The notes: a model not told the origin generated them from the letters alone. A stretch of DNA of 63,720 nucleotides from Myxococcales bacterium (GCA_022561775.1 JADFQO010000014.1:1-63720), one strand, 5' to 3'; positions 1-9,285 are shown, numbered from the stretch's first letter. Numbers and translations: made by a program.

Positions 1-2
1 AT

Positions 3-1193
3 TTCGGGGGTCGGCGTCCATACCCCGAGAGCCCCGGAGACGTGCGCGTGCTGCTGGGCAATGGTGACGGCAGCTTCCAGGACGCCGTCGCCTTCGCGGC
101 GGGCGTTCACCCCTCCTCCGTTGCCATAGCCGACTTCGATGGAGACAGCATCCCCGACCTCGTCACCACCAACGCGAGCAGCGACGAGGTGAACGTGCTG
201 CTGGGCAACGGCGACGGCAGCTTCCAGGACGCCGTCGCCTTTCCGGCGGGCGAACAATCCTTCTCCGTCGCCGTGGCCGACCTCGACGGCGACAGCATCC
301 CCGACCTCGTAACCGCCAACGTGAGCAGCGACGACCTGAGCGTGCTGCTGGGCAACGGCGACGGCAGCTTCCAGGACGCCGTCGCCTTTCCGGCGGGCAT
401 TAGCCCCACCTCCGTGGCCGTGGCCGACCTCGACGGCGACACCGTCCCCGACCTCGCTATCGCCAATCCCTTCCGCGACCACGTCGTCGTGCTGCTGGGC
501 AACGGCGACGGCAGCATTCAGGTCGCCGCCTCCTTCGCGGCAGGCAACGGCCTGAGTTCCGTCGCCGTGGCCGACTTCGACGGCGACAGCGTCCCCGACC
601 TTGTCACCGCCAACCAGTTAGACGACGACGTGAGCGTGCTGCTGGGCAATGGCGACGGCAGTTTCCAGGCCGCCGTCTCCTTCGCGGCGGGCGATTATCC
701 CGCCTCCGTGGCCGCGGCTGACCTCAACGGCGACAGCGTTCCCGATCTCGTCATTGCAAACGAGTTCGGCGGCGACGTGAGCGTGCTACTGGGCAACGGC
801 GATGGCAGTTTCCAGGCCGCCGTCTCCTACGCGTTGTATCCATTTGCGAGGTCCCGTTCCATCGCCGTGGCCGACCTCGACGGCGATAGCGTCCCCGACC
901 TCGTCACCGCCAACTGGTTCAGCGACGATGTGAGCGTGCTGCAGGGCAACGGCGACGGCAGTTTCCAGGCAGTCGTCGCTTTCTCAGCAGGCGATGGGCC
1001 CGTCTCCGTCTCCGTGGCTGACCTCGACAGTGACAACCTCCCCGACCTCGTCACCGCCAACGAATTCACCAACGACGTGAGCGTGCTCATCAACCTGCCA
1101 GAACCCTCCGCGCGCCTCGGTTTTCTGGCGGGTGTCGGGCTGCTCGGGTTGCTGCAGCGGAGGCAGAAGAGCAAGCGGCGTTGCTCGATTTAG
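3..1193 (+). CDS. FG-GAP/VCBS repeat protein with PEP-CTERM tail (5' partial)
   Basis: The reading frame is open to the left edge of the window, so the N-terminus and signal peptide are missing; the first in-frame start (GTG at 42) already lies inside a repeat. About seven FG-GAP units of roughly 49 residues follow, each with a calcium-type DxDGDxxxD loop (DLDGDSIPDL) and the block LLGNGDGSFQ. The protein ends in a PEP-CTERM signal: LPEPSARLGF, a hydrophobic helix (LAGVGLLGLL) and a basic tail RRQKSKRR. Such proteins are exported, cleaved by an exosortase at the PEP motif and held at the surface or in extracellular polymer. A beta-propeller fold is expected. The ligand is unknown. Confidence 0.85.
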   Translation, partial: FGGRRPYPESPGDVRVLLGNGDGSFQDAVAFAAGVHPSSVAIADFDGDSIPDLVTTNASSDEVNVLLGNGDGSFQDAVAFPAGEQSFSVAVADLDGDSIPDLVTANVSSDDLSVLLGNGDGSFQDAVAFPAGISPTSVAVADLDGDTVPDLAIANPFRDHVVVLLGNGDGSIQVAASFAAGNGLSSVAVADFDGDSVPDLVTANQLDDDVSVLLGNGDGSFQAAVSFAAGDYPASVAAADLNGDSVPDLVIANEFGGDVSVLLGNGDGSFQAAVSYALYPFARSRSIAVADLDGDSVPDLVTANWFSDDVSVLQGNGDGSFQAVVAFSAGDGPVSVSVADLDSDNLPDLVTANEFTNDVSVLINLPEPSARLGFLAGVGLLGLLQRRQKSKRRCSI

Positions 1194-1225
1194 TTCGCGC
1201 AGGCGATTCTTAACGGCTGAAAGTA

Positions 1226-1280
1226 CAAAGCGCCCGAAGTCCTCACGACTCCGGGCGCTTCATTTCTTGGTAGCGGGGGG
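1226..1280. repeat. tRNA-fMet att-like scar (third copy)
   Basis: This 55-bp stretch matches 3643-3697 with about two mismatches. It contains the same hairpin (AAGCGCCCG with CGGGCGCTT, at 1228-1260) followed by TGGTAGCGGGGG, which is the complement of the last bases of the tRNA-fMet gene. The similarity stops inside the tRNA T arm. It looks like the leftover of an older or partial integration event left of the 3.7-11.9 kb element; a simple duplication is an alternative. Confidence 0.6.
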
Positions 1281-1599
1281 GTGCTACGACACAGTCTGCA
1301 CCCTGCCGGTGCCGCTGATGCTGCCGGTGGCAGGGCAGGTGGCGGCGCCGTCCGCATGGCTCCAATTGACCAGAAGGGCAGGCCGAGTGCGTGCGCTGGA
1401 GCTGATAGGAGGCTGCGTGTAATCACTCGATACTCCTGAACGCAGCGTCGGAAATCGCTGGTTCTTTGCTTGACAGCTCGCCTTGCGAGATGTGAAATGA
1501 ATGGAAGGCGTCGCTGGCATTCCTGGCGGGCGGCGGGGGCATCGGGTCGCCGTTTCGCCTCTTGTGCTCGAACGATCCTTATCCTCCAGGGGAGAGGCG

Positions 1600-3591
1600 A
1601 TGCGAAACCTGCGTGCTGCTTGCTTTGCTCTCGGAATCGCCGTGTGGTCGATGTCGTCGGGAGCTACCGGCGAACCGGTGATCGACACGGTTGCGGGGGG
1701 CGGACCGAACAATCTCCCCGCGCTCTCCGCAAATCTGGGGGCTCCGCGGAGTGTCACCGTTGATGCCGATGGAAATCTATTCATTGCAGCGGTCGGGAAA
1801 AGTCGGGTCTTCAGGGTTGACGGATCGGGACAACTGATCGTCGTCGCCGGAAACGGGACCCGTGGCTTCAGCGGGGATGGCGACCTCGCCGCGACCGCAG
1901 GCATGGATTTCCCGTCTGGGGTCGCGCTAGACGCGAACGGCAACCTTTTCATTGCCGATCGGAACAACCACCGCGTTCGGCGCGTCGATGCCGCCACCGG
2001 GATTATGACCACCGTCGCCGGAAGCGGTACTGCGGGCTTCAGCGGCGATGGTGGGCTCGCTACCAGTGCCGACTTGCGTGAACCGATTGCGGTTGCCCTC
2101 GACGAGGCTAGCAACCTCTTGATCGCCGATTTCCGCAACGACCGTGTCCGGCGGGTAGATGCAGCGACCGGAATCATCACCACCGTCGCGGGTTGTGGTG
2201 GGCTTCCGGGTTGTCTCAACGGCGACGGTGGCAAAGCCACCAGGGCGAACTTGTCCCGACCGTCCGCGCTCGCGCTCGATGCGGCGGGTAACCTCTTCAT
2301 CACGGATCAGCTGTTCGGTCGCATCCGACGCGTGGATGCCGCCAGCGGGATCATCACGACCATCGCGGGAAGCGGCAGCGAGAGCTTCGGCGGCGATGGC
2401 GGCCCAGCAACCGACGCGGGATTGAACAGCCCGAACGGCGTCGCGCTGGACGCGGCGGGCAACCTCTTCATTGCCGATTCGGACAATGTGCGCATCCGGC
2501 GGGTCGATGCCGAAAGCGGGATCATCACCACGGTCGCGGGAAATGGCAGCGTCATTTTCAGCGGAGACGGTGGCCCGGCGACGAGCGCGGGCATGTCGAC
2601 GGATGGAGTCGCGCTGGACGCGGCGGGTAATTTCTTCATCGCCGATTCGCGGGCCAACCGCATCCGACGGGTCGATGCAGCGACTGGAATCATCACCACC
2701 GTCGCGGGAAACGGCATCTACGAGTTCAGCGGCGATCGCGGTCCGGCGACGAGCGCCGGATTGAGAAACCCGCGTGGGATCGCGCTGGACGCCAACGGCA
2801 ACCTCTACATCGCTGACAGGCTAAACCGACGCATCCGGCGCGTGGATGCTGCCACCGGAATCATCATAACTGTCGCCGGGGACGGCGGCTTCGGCTTCAA
2901 CGGCGATGGCGGCCCGGCGACCAGTACCAGCTTATGGGAGCCGTACGGAGTCGTGCCGGACGCAGCGGGCAACCTCTACATCGCCGATACCCACAATCAC
3001 CGCATCCGGAGGGTGGATGCGATCAGCGGGATCATCACGACTTTCGCGGGAAGCGGCGGTTCCGGCTTCAGCGGTGACGGTGGCGAAGCGACGACCGCGA
3101 GCTTGTCCATCCCGGTTGGGGTCGCGCTGGACGTGGCGGGAAACCTCTTGATCGCGGATCCGAGAACCGACCGCATCCGGCAGGTGGCCGATGCCATCAT
3201 CACGATTGCGGTCGATATCGACATCAAGCCCGGCGATTCGTCCAACGCTGTGGCTCCCGCGACACAAAGCGTGATCCCTGTCGCCATTCTCGGCTCCGAA
3301 TCGTTCGACGTGTCCGAAGTGGACGGCACGACGTTGAACTTCGCAACGGGCATGGCCACACCGGTTCACGATCTCGACGACCCCGGAGTCTTTGCAGATC
3401 ACCTCGATGACGTTAACGGCGATGGATTTACGGATCTGATCTCGCACTATCGAATCGAGGACACCGGCATCCAGCCGGAAGACAGGGAGGCCTGTCTCAC
3501 CGGAGAGACGCTCGATGGAACGCCATTCGAGGGGTGCGATGCAATTCTAACAATTCGAGTAGGTGGACGAGGGCGGCGCGCTCGGCGTTAG
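1600..3591 (+). CDS. Secreted NHL-repeat protein
   Basis: The ATG at 1600 is preferred over the upstream GTG frame because a good ribosome site (GGGGAGAGGC) precedes it and it opens a signal peptide (MRNLRAACFALGIAVWSMSS). The 663-residue product has about eight to nine NHL units of 57-59 residues, each with GDGGPATSA, GVALDAAGNLFIAD and RIRRVDAATGIITTVAG. NHL domains form beta-propellers that bind proteins, nucleic acids or glycans. The last ~110 residues form a separate domain (DIDIKPGDSSNAV, then a DVNGDGFTDL calcium-type loop) often seen at the end of secreted multidomain proteins. It sits alone between two tRNA-fMet att scars and may be cargo of an older insertion. The ligand is unknown. 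Confidence 0.8.
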   Translation: MRNLRAACFALGIAVWSMSSGATGEPVIDTVAGGGPNNLPALSANLGAPRSVTVDADGNLFIAAVGKSRVFRVDGSGQLIVVAGNGTRGFSGDGDLAATAGMDFPSGVALDANGNLFIADRNNHRVRRVDAATGIMTTVAGSGTAGFSGDGGLATSADLREPIAVALDEASNLLIADFRNDRVRRVDAATGIITTVAGCGGLPGCLNGDGGKATRANLSRPSALALDAAGNLFITDQLFGRIRRVDAASGIITTIAGSGSESFGGDGGPATDAGLNSPNGVALDAAGNLFIADSDNVRIRRVDAESGIITTVAGNGSVIFSGDGGPATSAGMSTDGVALDAAGNFFIADSRANRIRRVDAATGIITTVAGNGIYEFSGDRGPATSAGLRNPRGIALDANGNLYIADRLNRRIRRVDAATGIIITVAGDGGFGFNGDGGPATSTSLWEPYGVVPDAAGNLYIADTHNHRIRRVDAISGIITTFAGSGGSGFSGDGGEATTASLSIPVGVALDVAGNLLIADPRTDRIRQVADAIITIAVDIDIKPGDSSNAVAPATQSVIPVAILGSESFDVSEVDGTTLNFATGMATPVHDLDDPGVFADHLDDVNGDGFTDLISHYRIEDTGIQPEDREACLTGETLDGTPFEGCDAILTIRVGGRGRRARR

Positions 3592-3644
3592 CACGCCGCG
3601 CCCAGATCTAGGAGCACACAGTTCGCGTTAAGATCTGAAAACCA

Positions 3645-3677
3645 AAGCGCCCGAAGTCCTCACGACTCCGGGCGCTT
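3645..3677 (-). terminator. Original tRNA-fMet terminator, displaced to the left end of the element
   Basis: A 9-bp stem (AAGCGCCCG/CGGGCGCTT) with an inner AGTC/GACT pairing. Read on the minus strand it is followed by a T-rich run (TTTGGTTTTC). It lies directly beyond the tRNA 3'-end fragment, where the tRNA terminator would be before integration. Confidence 0.7.
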
Positions 3678-3683
3678 CGTTTT

Positions 3684-3715
3684 TGGTAGCGGGGGAGGGA
3701 TTCGAACCCCCGACC
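3684..3715. repeat. attL: 32-bp tRNA-fMet 3'-end repeat
   Basis: These 32 bases are identical to 11899-11930, where they form the CCA end, acceptor strand and T arm of the intact tRNA-fMet gene. Sequence left of it continues as the host terminator hairpin; sequence right of it is unrelated to tRNA. This is the expected product of tyrosine-recombinase integration into a tRNA 3' end. Confidence 0.9.
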
Positions 3716-3765
3716 CGCAGGTTCGAAGCAAGATTCGCGGCCCGGCCACGGTGCCCCCAAAAGGC

Positions 3766-3891
3766 CTAGCTCTCGCTGGTGCCGTGCTCTTCGGTGCCAG
3801 GCACCGATGACGCACCGCCGACGTTCTCGGCTTGGCGCTTCGCGTAACGCTCTTGGGCTTCCTCGGAGCCCTTCGGCCAGAAGCCATTCAT
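3766..3891 (-). CDS. 41-aa acidic ORF overlapping the DUF5681 gene
   Basis: An ATG at 3891 overlaps the stop of the upstream gene as ATGA, indicating translational coupling. The product begins MNGFWPKGSEEAQERYAKRQ and ends with TAG at 3768-3766. Its charged helical composition and natural codon pattern argue for a real gene, but I recognise no domain. It is the last gene before attL. It could be an accessory peptide of the DUF5681 protein. Confidence 0.5.
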   Translation of the reverse strand: MNGFWPKGSEEAQERYAKRQAENVGGASSVPGTEEHGTSES

Positions 3892-4367
3892 GTTGAAGTA
3901 CCCCAGCGCCCCGCATCGGGGCCGATGTGTTTCGCGTCTGGGTACTCCTTCCGGAGCCGGTCCACCTCTGCTTGGTGGAAGGCGATCAGAGCGTAGGGAT
4001 CGCGCCGCTCCTCAGATCTCGCGATCTGATCAAGCTTCCGGCTCAGGGTCTCGGAGTCGACGGCTTCACCGAGCTCCTGGCCGAAGCGATGGGGATTGTC
4101 TTTCAGCGACTCCTGCCAGAGCATCTTTGCGGCCCAGTCGTTGCCCCGAGCGGCTTCCTCGCAGATCCGGCTAATGAATGCTGCGCCGTTGGTCTGCCCG
4201 CTGGTGACATCTTTTTCACGGAGCCAACGGGATAGATTCTCTCGCGCTTCATCCCGGTAGCTGTATTGGTTGATCCCGGCGTTGTTTCCGCTCTGCCCGG
4301 GCTTCCAGGGCGCCTGCAGATTCGCCAATGAGCGCGGATGCTGATGCTTTGCGTTGCTCTTCCCCAT
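3888..4367 (-). CDS. DUF5681-type phage/element protein
   Basis: 159 residues. The N-terminal block APWKPGQSGNNAGINQYSYR resembles the GQSGNPxGRP signature of DUF5681, found in phage and island proteins often encoded near terminase genes. A helical part follows (DEARENLSRWLREKD and a C-terminal charged helix near EEYPDAKHIG-like sequence). In tailed phages related proteins sit where a small terminase subunit would be, so a DNA-packaging or DNA-binding role is possible; that is inference. It is divergent from the 4616 gene and its stop overlaps the start of the 41-aa ORF. Confidence 0.6.
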   Translation of the reverse strand: MGKSNAKHQHPRSLANLQAPWKPGQSGNNAGINQYSYRDEARENLSRWLREKDVTSGQTNGAAFISRICEEAARGNDWAAKMLWQESLKDNPHRFGQELGEAVDSETLSRKLDQIARSEERRDPYALIAFHQAEVDRLRKEYPDAKHIGPDAGRWGTST

Positions 4368-4615
4368 GCGCGGAATGGTACATCGTTCGGGCTTGACGAG
4401 ACACCGAAGGGCCGACGAAGGACAGCAGGGCCAGCTCCACCTCTCGTTTGACGGCGAATAGGGAGAGTCCGATTCTCGCCACTACCGTGCGGCCATCCGC
4501 GCCCCTCCGTTATCTTACACAGCATCAACTCGGGGATAGGGTCGCTCCCGAAAAGCCGGTTGCTCTCCGGTCTTCCCCGAGCTCCTCAGAGAGCACCGCG
4601 GGGAGCACGCGTCCC

Positions 4616-5272
4616 ATGCCGATATACGACGACCTTGACGACAGGGGTAGCCACGCAGATTTCATCGAACGCTGCCGCCGAGATTTCGAGACGACCGGCA
4701 ACCCGCTCTACGCTTGGGAGGCGTGGGGGGTGGTTCGCTTCACTTGGCAATCGGAGTTGCATGAGTCGGTCGAGCTTCCCGAGTGGCTCGGGGAATATCT
4801 CGACGCCTGCGGTAAGGGGCTCACCGGCATACCGATGGAGGTGGTCGAGCGGAAGCCGCTTGTCAGGATCGCCGAAGGTGGAATCCGGCTTGGAATAGAC
4901 GAGGTGCGGAAGCGCCCCGCAGTCCCGGCGACGGCGGGAGAGGGCCCAGGGTCGATGGGTCGCGCTCTCGGGTTCTTCGAAGGACTGGCGAAAGCGCGTG
5001 AGCACTGGGGTGGACCCTTCGATGATCGAGAGAAACTCGCGCTGCACGTCGTCGAAATGATGTGGTCCAAAAGACTCTCGCTCGAGGGTGCCGCTGGGGG
5101 CCTTGATGGGAGAGGAACATCTCGGGCTACTGCAAAGCGCGCGGTAAAGGCAGCTCAAGGTTATGCGCTTCGCGCTATGCAGAATCGTCTGCGCCAGGCG
5201 ATGGGTGAGGTTCCTGGGCGTTCCGAAATAGCCCGCGCGTATTCACGCTTCTGCAAGGCCCGAGCCAAATAG
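4616..5272 (+). CDS. Element protein of unknown function (218 aa)
   Basis: The ATG at 4616 follows GGGGAG at a reasonable distance and gives a sensible N-terminus (MPIYDDLDDRGSHADFIERC). The upstream extension is low-complexity Ser/Arg/Pro and is unlikely to be translated. The N-terminal third has TGNPLYAWEAWGVVRF and ELPEWLGEYLDACG, a pattern I associate with uncharacterised genes of integrative elements. The C-terminal half is basic and helical (RATAKRAVKAAQGYALRAMQ) and might bind nucleic acid. No catalytic motif is visible. It heads the plus-strand replication module. Confidence 0.65.
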   Translation: MPIYDDLDDRGSHADFIERCRRDFETTGNPLYAWEAWGVVRFTWQSELHESVELPEWLGEYLDACGKGLTGIPMEVVERKPLVRIAEGGIRLGIDEVRKRPAVPATAGEGPGSMGRALGFFEGLAKAREHWGGPFDDREKLALHVVEMMWSKRLSLEGAAGGLDGRGTSRATAKRAVKAAQGYALRAMQNRLRQAMGEVPGRSEIARAYSRFCKARAK

Positions 5273-5350
5273 CGTTCCAAAATCGTTCAAAATAGACGGT
5301 GTAAATAGAGCGGCAGTCAGGGCTGGCAGTTTGGTTCTGTTCGGCCTGGG

Positions 5351-5614
5351 ATGAGACGAAGCGATTCAGAGCGAGAGCTTGTGAGCCTACATCAGGCCGC
5401 ACGCCAGCTCGGGCTTGCTCCGCGAAGACTACGTAGCGCAGTTCGAATGGGTGAGCTTGCTGCGATTCGTCCTGGCTCGCGGACGATCTACGTCATGTGG
5501 CCAGACGTGCTTCGCTGGATCCGTTCGCTGCGTATTCCCTCTTCCGACCACGCAAGAGAGCGCGCGTCGGAAATCATTTCAGAGGACAGACAAAAGGAAA
5601 CGGCCGCCGGGTAG
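5351..5614 (+). CDS. Excisionase/AlpA-like helix-turn-helix protein
   Basis: 87 residues with one MerR-like winged HTH: LVSLHQAARQLGLAPRRLRS forms the HTH and AAIRPGSRTIYVMWPDVLRW the wing and following helix. Proteins of this size and type in integrative elements act as recombination directionality factors or as transcriptional activators of excision. It lies just before the primase gene and about 5 kb from the integrase, so a regulatory link is inferred rather than seen. Confidence 0.7.
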   Translation: MRRSDSERELVSLHQAARQLGLAPRRLRSAVRMGELAAIRPGSRTIYVMWPDVLRWIRSLRIPSSDHARERASEIISEDRQKETAAG

Positions 5615-5632
5615 CACCCCGAGCGACCGTTA

Positions 5633-8029
5633 TTGGTGAATCTCGTGGATCACAGTATATCGCCTCTCGAGCGATTCGAAAAGGCACTACTCGTTGCTGG
5701 TTGCCGACGCGACACACGAACTACCGGGCGCGAGCGCCGCTGGACGTGTCCGGCGCACAAAGACCGCAACCCATCGTTGGATGTCCGAGCGGGGGACGAC
5801 GGGCGGGTCCTCTTCACTTGTCGGACCGGCTGCTCGCAGGATGCCGTACTCGCTGCACTCCAATTCGATAAACACGACCTATTCCCGCGCAAGAAAGGCG
5901 TCTCGGGGGCGCAACCCGGAGGTCAACGTTGCAATACCGCGGACTTTCCGAGTAATTGTGGGGAAGATCGTGGGGACTCAGAGCGAGAAGGGCTCACGCT
6001 CAAGCAATACGCAGAGGCGAAGCGGCTAGATCCTGATTTTCTCAAGACGCTTGGGCTCCAGGACGTACAGTACTTCGGTGCTCAGGCGCTCGAAATTCCA
6101 TACTACGGCGTGGACGGCAGCACTGCCGCTATCCGCTATCGGCTGTGTATCAAAAAGGGCGCTGGAGGCGATGAGCGATTCCGGTGGAGAAAGGGCGACA
6201 AGCCATCGCTCTACGGATTGGAAAAACTCGGGGAAATTCGCGATGTCGGTAGCGTCACGCTCTGCGAAGGCGAATCCGACACGCAAACCCTCTGGAGCAA
6301 CGGCTGCCCGGCGCTCGGTATTCCGGGCGCGGCGATCTGGCGTGAAGAGTGGGATGCGTTCCTTGAAGAAATCCCGCGCATCACTCTCGCCGTCGATGGC
6401 GACGCAGCGGGTGAGAAGCTGGTAGCCCGACTCAGTCGTTCGGGATTCTCGGATCGGCTGCGGCTTGTTCGCCTAAACGGTTTCAAAGATCCGAGCGACC
6501 TGCACTGTCGGAACCCTGAAGGTTTTCGCTCCGCTTGGAACGCCGCGATGGAGTCGAGCGTTCCGGTAGAGCCGATTGCAGAGAAACCACAGACCCAATC
6601 CACCGATGACGAGACGTTCAACCGTCTCGCAATGCTAACTGACGTTGAGTACGACCGAGTGCGCGAGTCCGAAGCGGAAAAACTGGGAGTTCGCCGCCCG
6701 ACATTGGACGATGAAGTTAGGAAACGGCGACCGCGATCCGATGACAAGGGGCCTGGAACTGCGATCCTGTTTCCTGAACTTGAGCCTTGGACACAACCTT
6801 TCAACGCCGCGGAGTGGCTAAACGCTGTTCGGGCCGAGATTAATCGTTACCTCGCGCTTCCGCCGAATGCGGCAGAGGCTCTGGCGCTGTGGGTTCTCCA
6901 CACTCATGCGCTCGACGCGTTCGGAATTTCTCCGCGGTTGGGTATCACGTCGCCGGAGAAGCAATGCGGAAAGACGACAACGCTCCAGGTTCTTGAGCCC
7001 ATGGTTCGGCGCGGGTTGAGTGCCTCGAATATCACCTCAGCTGCAGTTTTTCGGACTCAAGAAAAGTGGCAGCCGACACTATTGATTGATGAAGCAGACA
7101 CGTTTTTGAAGGACAACGAGGAGCTGCGGGGAATTCTCAACTCTGGCCATACCCGAAACGGCCGTGTGATTCGAACAACCGGCGAAACTCATGAACCCAC
7201 CGTATTTCGTACGTGGGGAGCAGCTGCAATCGCCCTGATCGGATCGCTGCCTGAGACACTCGAAGATCGCAGTATCGTGATCCCGATGCGCCGCCGCCGC
7301 CCTGGGGAGTCCGTGAAGCGTTGGAGGATCAATTATGCCGCTGGACTTGTGGATTACGCGCGATCCGCGGACTGGTGGGCTGAGACGCATATGGTGACGC
7401 TGCGGGAGTCTGACCCCGAGCTGCCCGATGGACTAAGTGATCGTGCGCGCGATAACTGGCGCCCGCTCATTGCCATCGCCGATCTGGCTGGCGGCGATTG
7501 GCCCGACCTCGCTCGTGCGGCGGCAATCTCGCTCACTCCGGGAGAGGAAAGTTCCCGGGGAGTCGTCCTACTTGCCGATCTAAGGGCGATCTTCCATCGC
7601 TTGGGTTGGCCTGAAAATGCCCTGACTTCCGAACTGGTGGCCGAACTAACGGCGCCCGAGGACAGCCGGTGGAAGGAGATAGGTCGTAGCCAGAAACCAC
7701 TCACGGCCGTAGGGTTAGCCCGACGACTGCGGGAATTCGATGTAAAGCCCGACCAGTGGAAGGCAGACGGAAAAAACGCCCGAGGATACCGCCGCGCCGC
7801 CTTCGAAGAGGCATGGGACCGCTACCTCCCCCCGGATTCCTCCGATCCAGTCGGGACTCTGGGACTTCCCAATGACGACATGGCCTTACGGCGAAACCCA
7901 GTCGGGGCCGAGCAAATTGAGGTCCCGAGTGAGGACCTCGACAACATGCCGGAATCAGAGGGAAGTCCCGAGGTCCCGACTCAGGATCCCCCGACTGAGG
8001 AGGACAGCGACACACTGCCTTGGCTCTGA
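5633..8029 (+). CDS. Primase-helicase-like replication protein (CHC2 finger, Toprim, DUF3631)
   Basis: About 798 residues; the start is TTG 5633 or GTG 5636/5645. The N-terminal zinc finger has CPAHKDRNPS and, about 28 residues on, CRTGC, as in CHC2 primases. A Toprim fold follows with VTLCEGESDTQTL and ITLAVDGDAAGEKL supplying the acidic residues. The middle is a P-loop ATPase of the DUF3631 type: GITSPEKQCGKTTTLQ (Walker A) and PTLLIDEADTF (Walker B), then RSIVIPMRRR. The C-terminus is acidic and Pro-rich. Such proteins start replication of satellites and integrative elements after excision. It is the largest gene of the element. Confidence 0.85.
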   Translation: MVNLVDHSISPLERFEKALLVAGCRRDTRTTGRERRWTCPAHKDRNPSLDVRAGDDGRVLFTCRTGCSQDAVLAALQFDKHDLFPRKKGVSGAQPGGQRCNTADFPSNCGEDRGDSEREGLTLKQYAEAKRLDPDFLKTLGLQDVQYFGAQALEIPYYGVDGSTAAIRYRLCIKKGAGGDERFRWRKGDKPSLYGLEKLGEIRDVGSVTLCEGESDTQTLWSNGCPALGIPGAAIWREEWDAFLEEIPRITLAVDGDAAGEKLVARLSRSGFSDRLRLVRLNGFKDPSDLHCRNPEGFRSAWNAAMESSVPVEPIAEKPQTQSTDDETFNRLAMLTDVEYDRVRESEAEKLGVRRPTLDDEVRKRRPRSDDKGPGTAILFPELEPWTQPFNAAEWLNAVRAEINRYLALPPNAAEALALWVLHTHALDAFGISPRLGITSPEKQCGKTTTLQVLEPMVRRGLSASNITSAAVFRTQEKWQPTLLIDEADTFLKDNEELRGILNSGHTRNGRVIRTTGETHEPTVFRTWGAAAIALIGSLPETLEDRSIVIPMRRRRPGESVKRWRINYAAGLVDYARSADWWAETHMVTLRESDPELPDGLSDRARDNWRPLIAIADLAGGDWPDLARAAAISLTPGEESSRGVVLLADLRAIFHRLGWPENALTSELVAELTAPEDSRWKEIGRSQKPLTAVGLARRLREFDVKPDQWKADGKNARGYRRAAFEEAWDRYLPPDSSDPVGTLGLPNDDMALRRNPVGAEQIEVPSEDLDNMPESEGSPEVPTQDPPTEEDSDTLPWL

Positions 8030-8069
8030 CGAATCGGAGTCGCAAGTGGACTGACAAGTCTACTCCCGC

Positions 8070-8145
8070 TCCCCACAGAATTCCCCACAATCGAGCCGCA
8101 AGCCTTCGGAATTCCTCGCGCGACCTCCGGGGTGCAGACCCGGAA
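8070..8145. repeat. Imperfect direct repeat A, left of the cargo pair
   Basis: About 76 bp that align with 10283-10357. Shared blocks include CCCCACA, CCCCACAAT, GCAAG, ATTCCTCG, TCCGGGG and CCCGGA. Its start also resembles the 3' end of the integrase gene (11822-11841). It lies between the primase stop and the 8248 gene. Confidence 0.65.
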
Positions 8146-8247
8146 ATAACCTTGGTCGCGCTAAATTTTGGTCCCCGTCCGAGTGCGGTGCCGTTCGGGT
8201 CACTGGGGGTAGAGGCAGGTAAGGTGGGTTAGATCGCTGAGACTGAG

Positions 8248-9285
8248 ATGAGCGAAGAAACGAGACTCAGACGCGTTTTCATGGCGCTAGTCGATTGGCG
8301 TAGACGGGATGCGCTTGCCAAGTGTCTAGGCAACGATCTCCAGTGCGGCGCGGCCGTCATTCGTTCTCACTCCATCCAGTGCGGATTCATCCTGAAACAG
8401 TTGTCTGCGGATGGTCATGTCTACGTGTTCGAACACGAGCTCGATGGCGTAGTCCGGCTCACTCGAAAAGGGATTCGGCGCGCCTCTACATTTTCTGGAT
8501 TCTGTGCCGCCCATGATCAGTCAATATTCAGGCGAATTGACTTTAGTAATGAACGCACATTCGACAGTGAATCGGTCGAACAAATTTTACTCCTCAGTCT
8601 TCGTGCGATATCCCGAGAATTTTGGGCAAAGCTGAATAATCAAGCGTCCCTGCGTCGGCTCGCTGATCTGACGAGGCAACGAGACGTTGCGGGTATCATG
8701 GCGCTGTTCAACTGCGACGATAGCGTCGCCCGAACGGTTATTCTCCGAGCTTCCGACATTGGGCTGTTTCGCGAAGGCACGACGTGGTCCACCGAAAGAA
8801 CCCGGAGATCCTTCTTTTCTCTTTCCCGGCAATTGGAGAATCAGAAATACCATCTGACCGTTCGCCAGGTCTTCGAGTTCCCGAACCGCACTGGGTTCGC
8901 GGCTGCCTCTGGAACAACGCCTCTCTACGACCTACATGGAAAGGAAATTAACTCTCTTGGTCACGATCGCGACGCGGCGGATCTGGTGTTAAACGCATTC
9001 CCCTCTAACGGATCACAATGGGTCGTAGTCACATATCATCAACGGCACGCCAACCGTCTGGCTCCGTTCCTGAATCAGCTCATAGCATTGCCTCGTGAGG
9101 AGCGGGAAATCGCGATAAGTAAGTTCGTTGTTATGAATATCGAAAACTTGGCACTAGCTCCGGCGTTGGTCAACGAACTTACGCCAGAGAAACGTCAGGA
9201 AGTTGAGTCTGCTTTTCAACGAACGATTCTTGACAACGAAACATTCACTCAGTTTCCCGAGGTAAACCTCTTCATCAAAGCATAA
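8248..9285 (+). CDS. Cargo protein with Cys/His zinc-type motif, unknown function
   Basis: 345 residues. Residues ~30-90 hold a probable metal-binding module: LQCGAAVIRSHSIQCG, GHVYVF, then ASTFSGFCAAHDQSIFRRID. The order C...SHSIQ...GFCxxHD...IF is one I associate with an uncharacterised family often found near accessory or defence genes; the spacing suggests a treble-clef or HNH-like fold. The rest is helical with no recognised domain and ends FPEVNLFIKA. The codon use is less GC-rich than the host by eye. It converges on the HEPN gene with 61 bp between stops. Flanking repeats suggest the two travel together. A nuclease or sensor role is inference. Confidence 0.65.
   Translation: MSEETRLRRVFMALVDWRRRDALAKCLGNDLQCGAAVIRSHSIQCGFILKQLSADGHVYVFEHELDGVVRLTRKGIRRASTFSGFCAAHDQSIFRRIDFSNERTFDSESVEQILLLSLRAISREFWAKLNNQASLRRLADLTRQRDVAGIMALFNCDDSVARTVILRASDIGLFREGTTWSTERTRRSFFSLSRQLENQKYHLTVRQVFEFPNRTGFAAASGTTPLYDLHGKEINSLGHDRDAADLVLNAFPSNGSQWVVVTYHQRHANRLAPFLNQLIALPREEREIAISKFVVMNIENLALAPALVNELTPEKRQEVESAFQRTILDNETFTQFPEVNLFIKA

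Noticed and set aside
150-1080. Periodic DNA repeats in the first kilobase considered as a repeat array
   Set aside because: They are the codons of FG-GAP protein repeats; the frame is preserved and the variation is at silent or loop positions.
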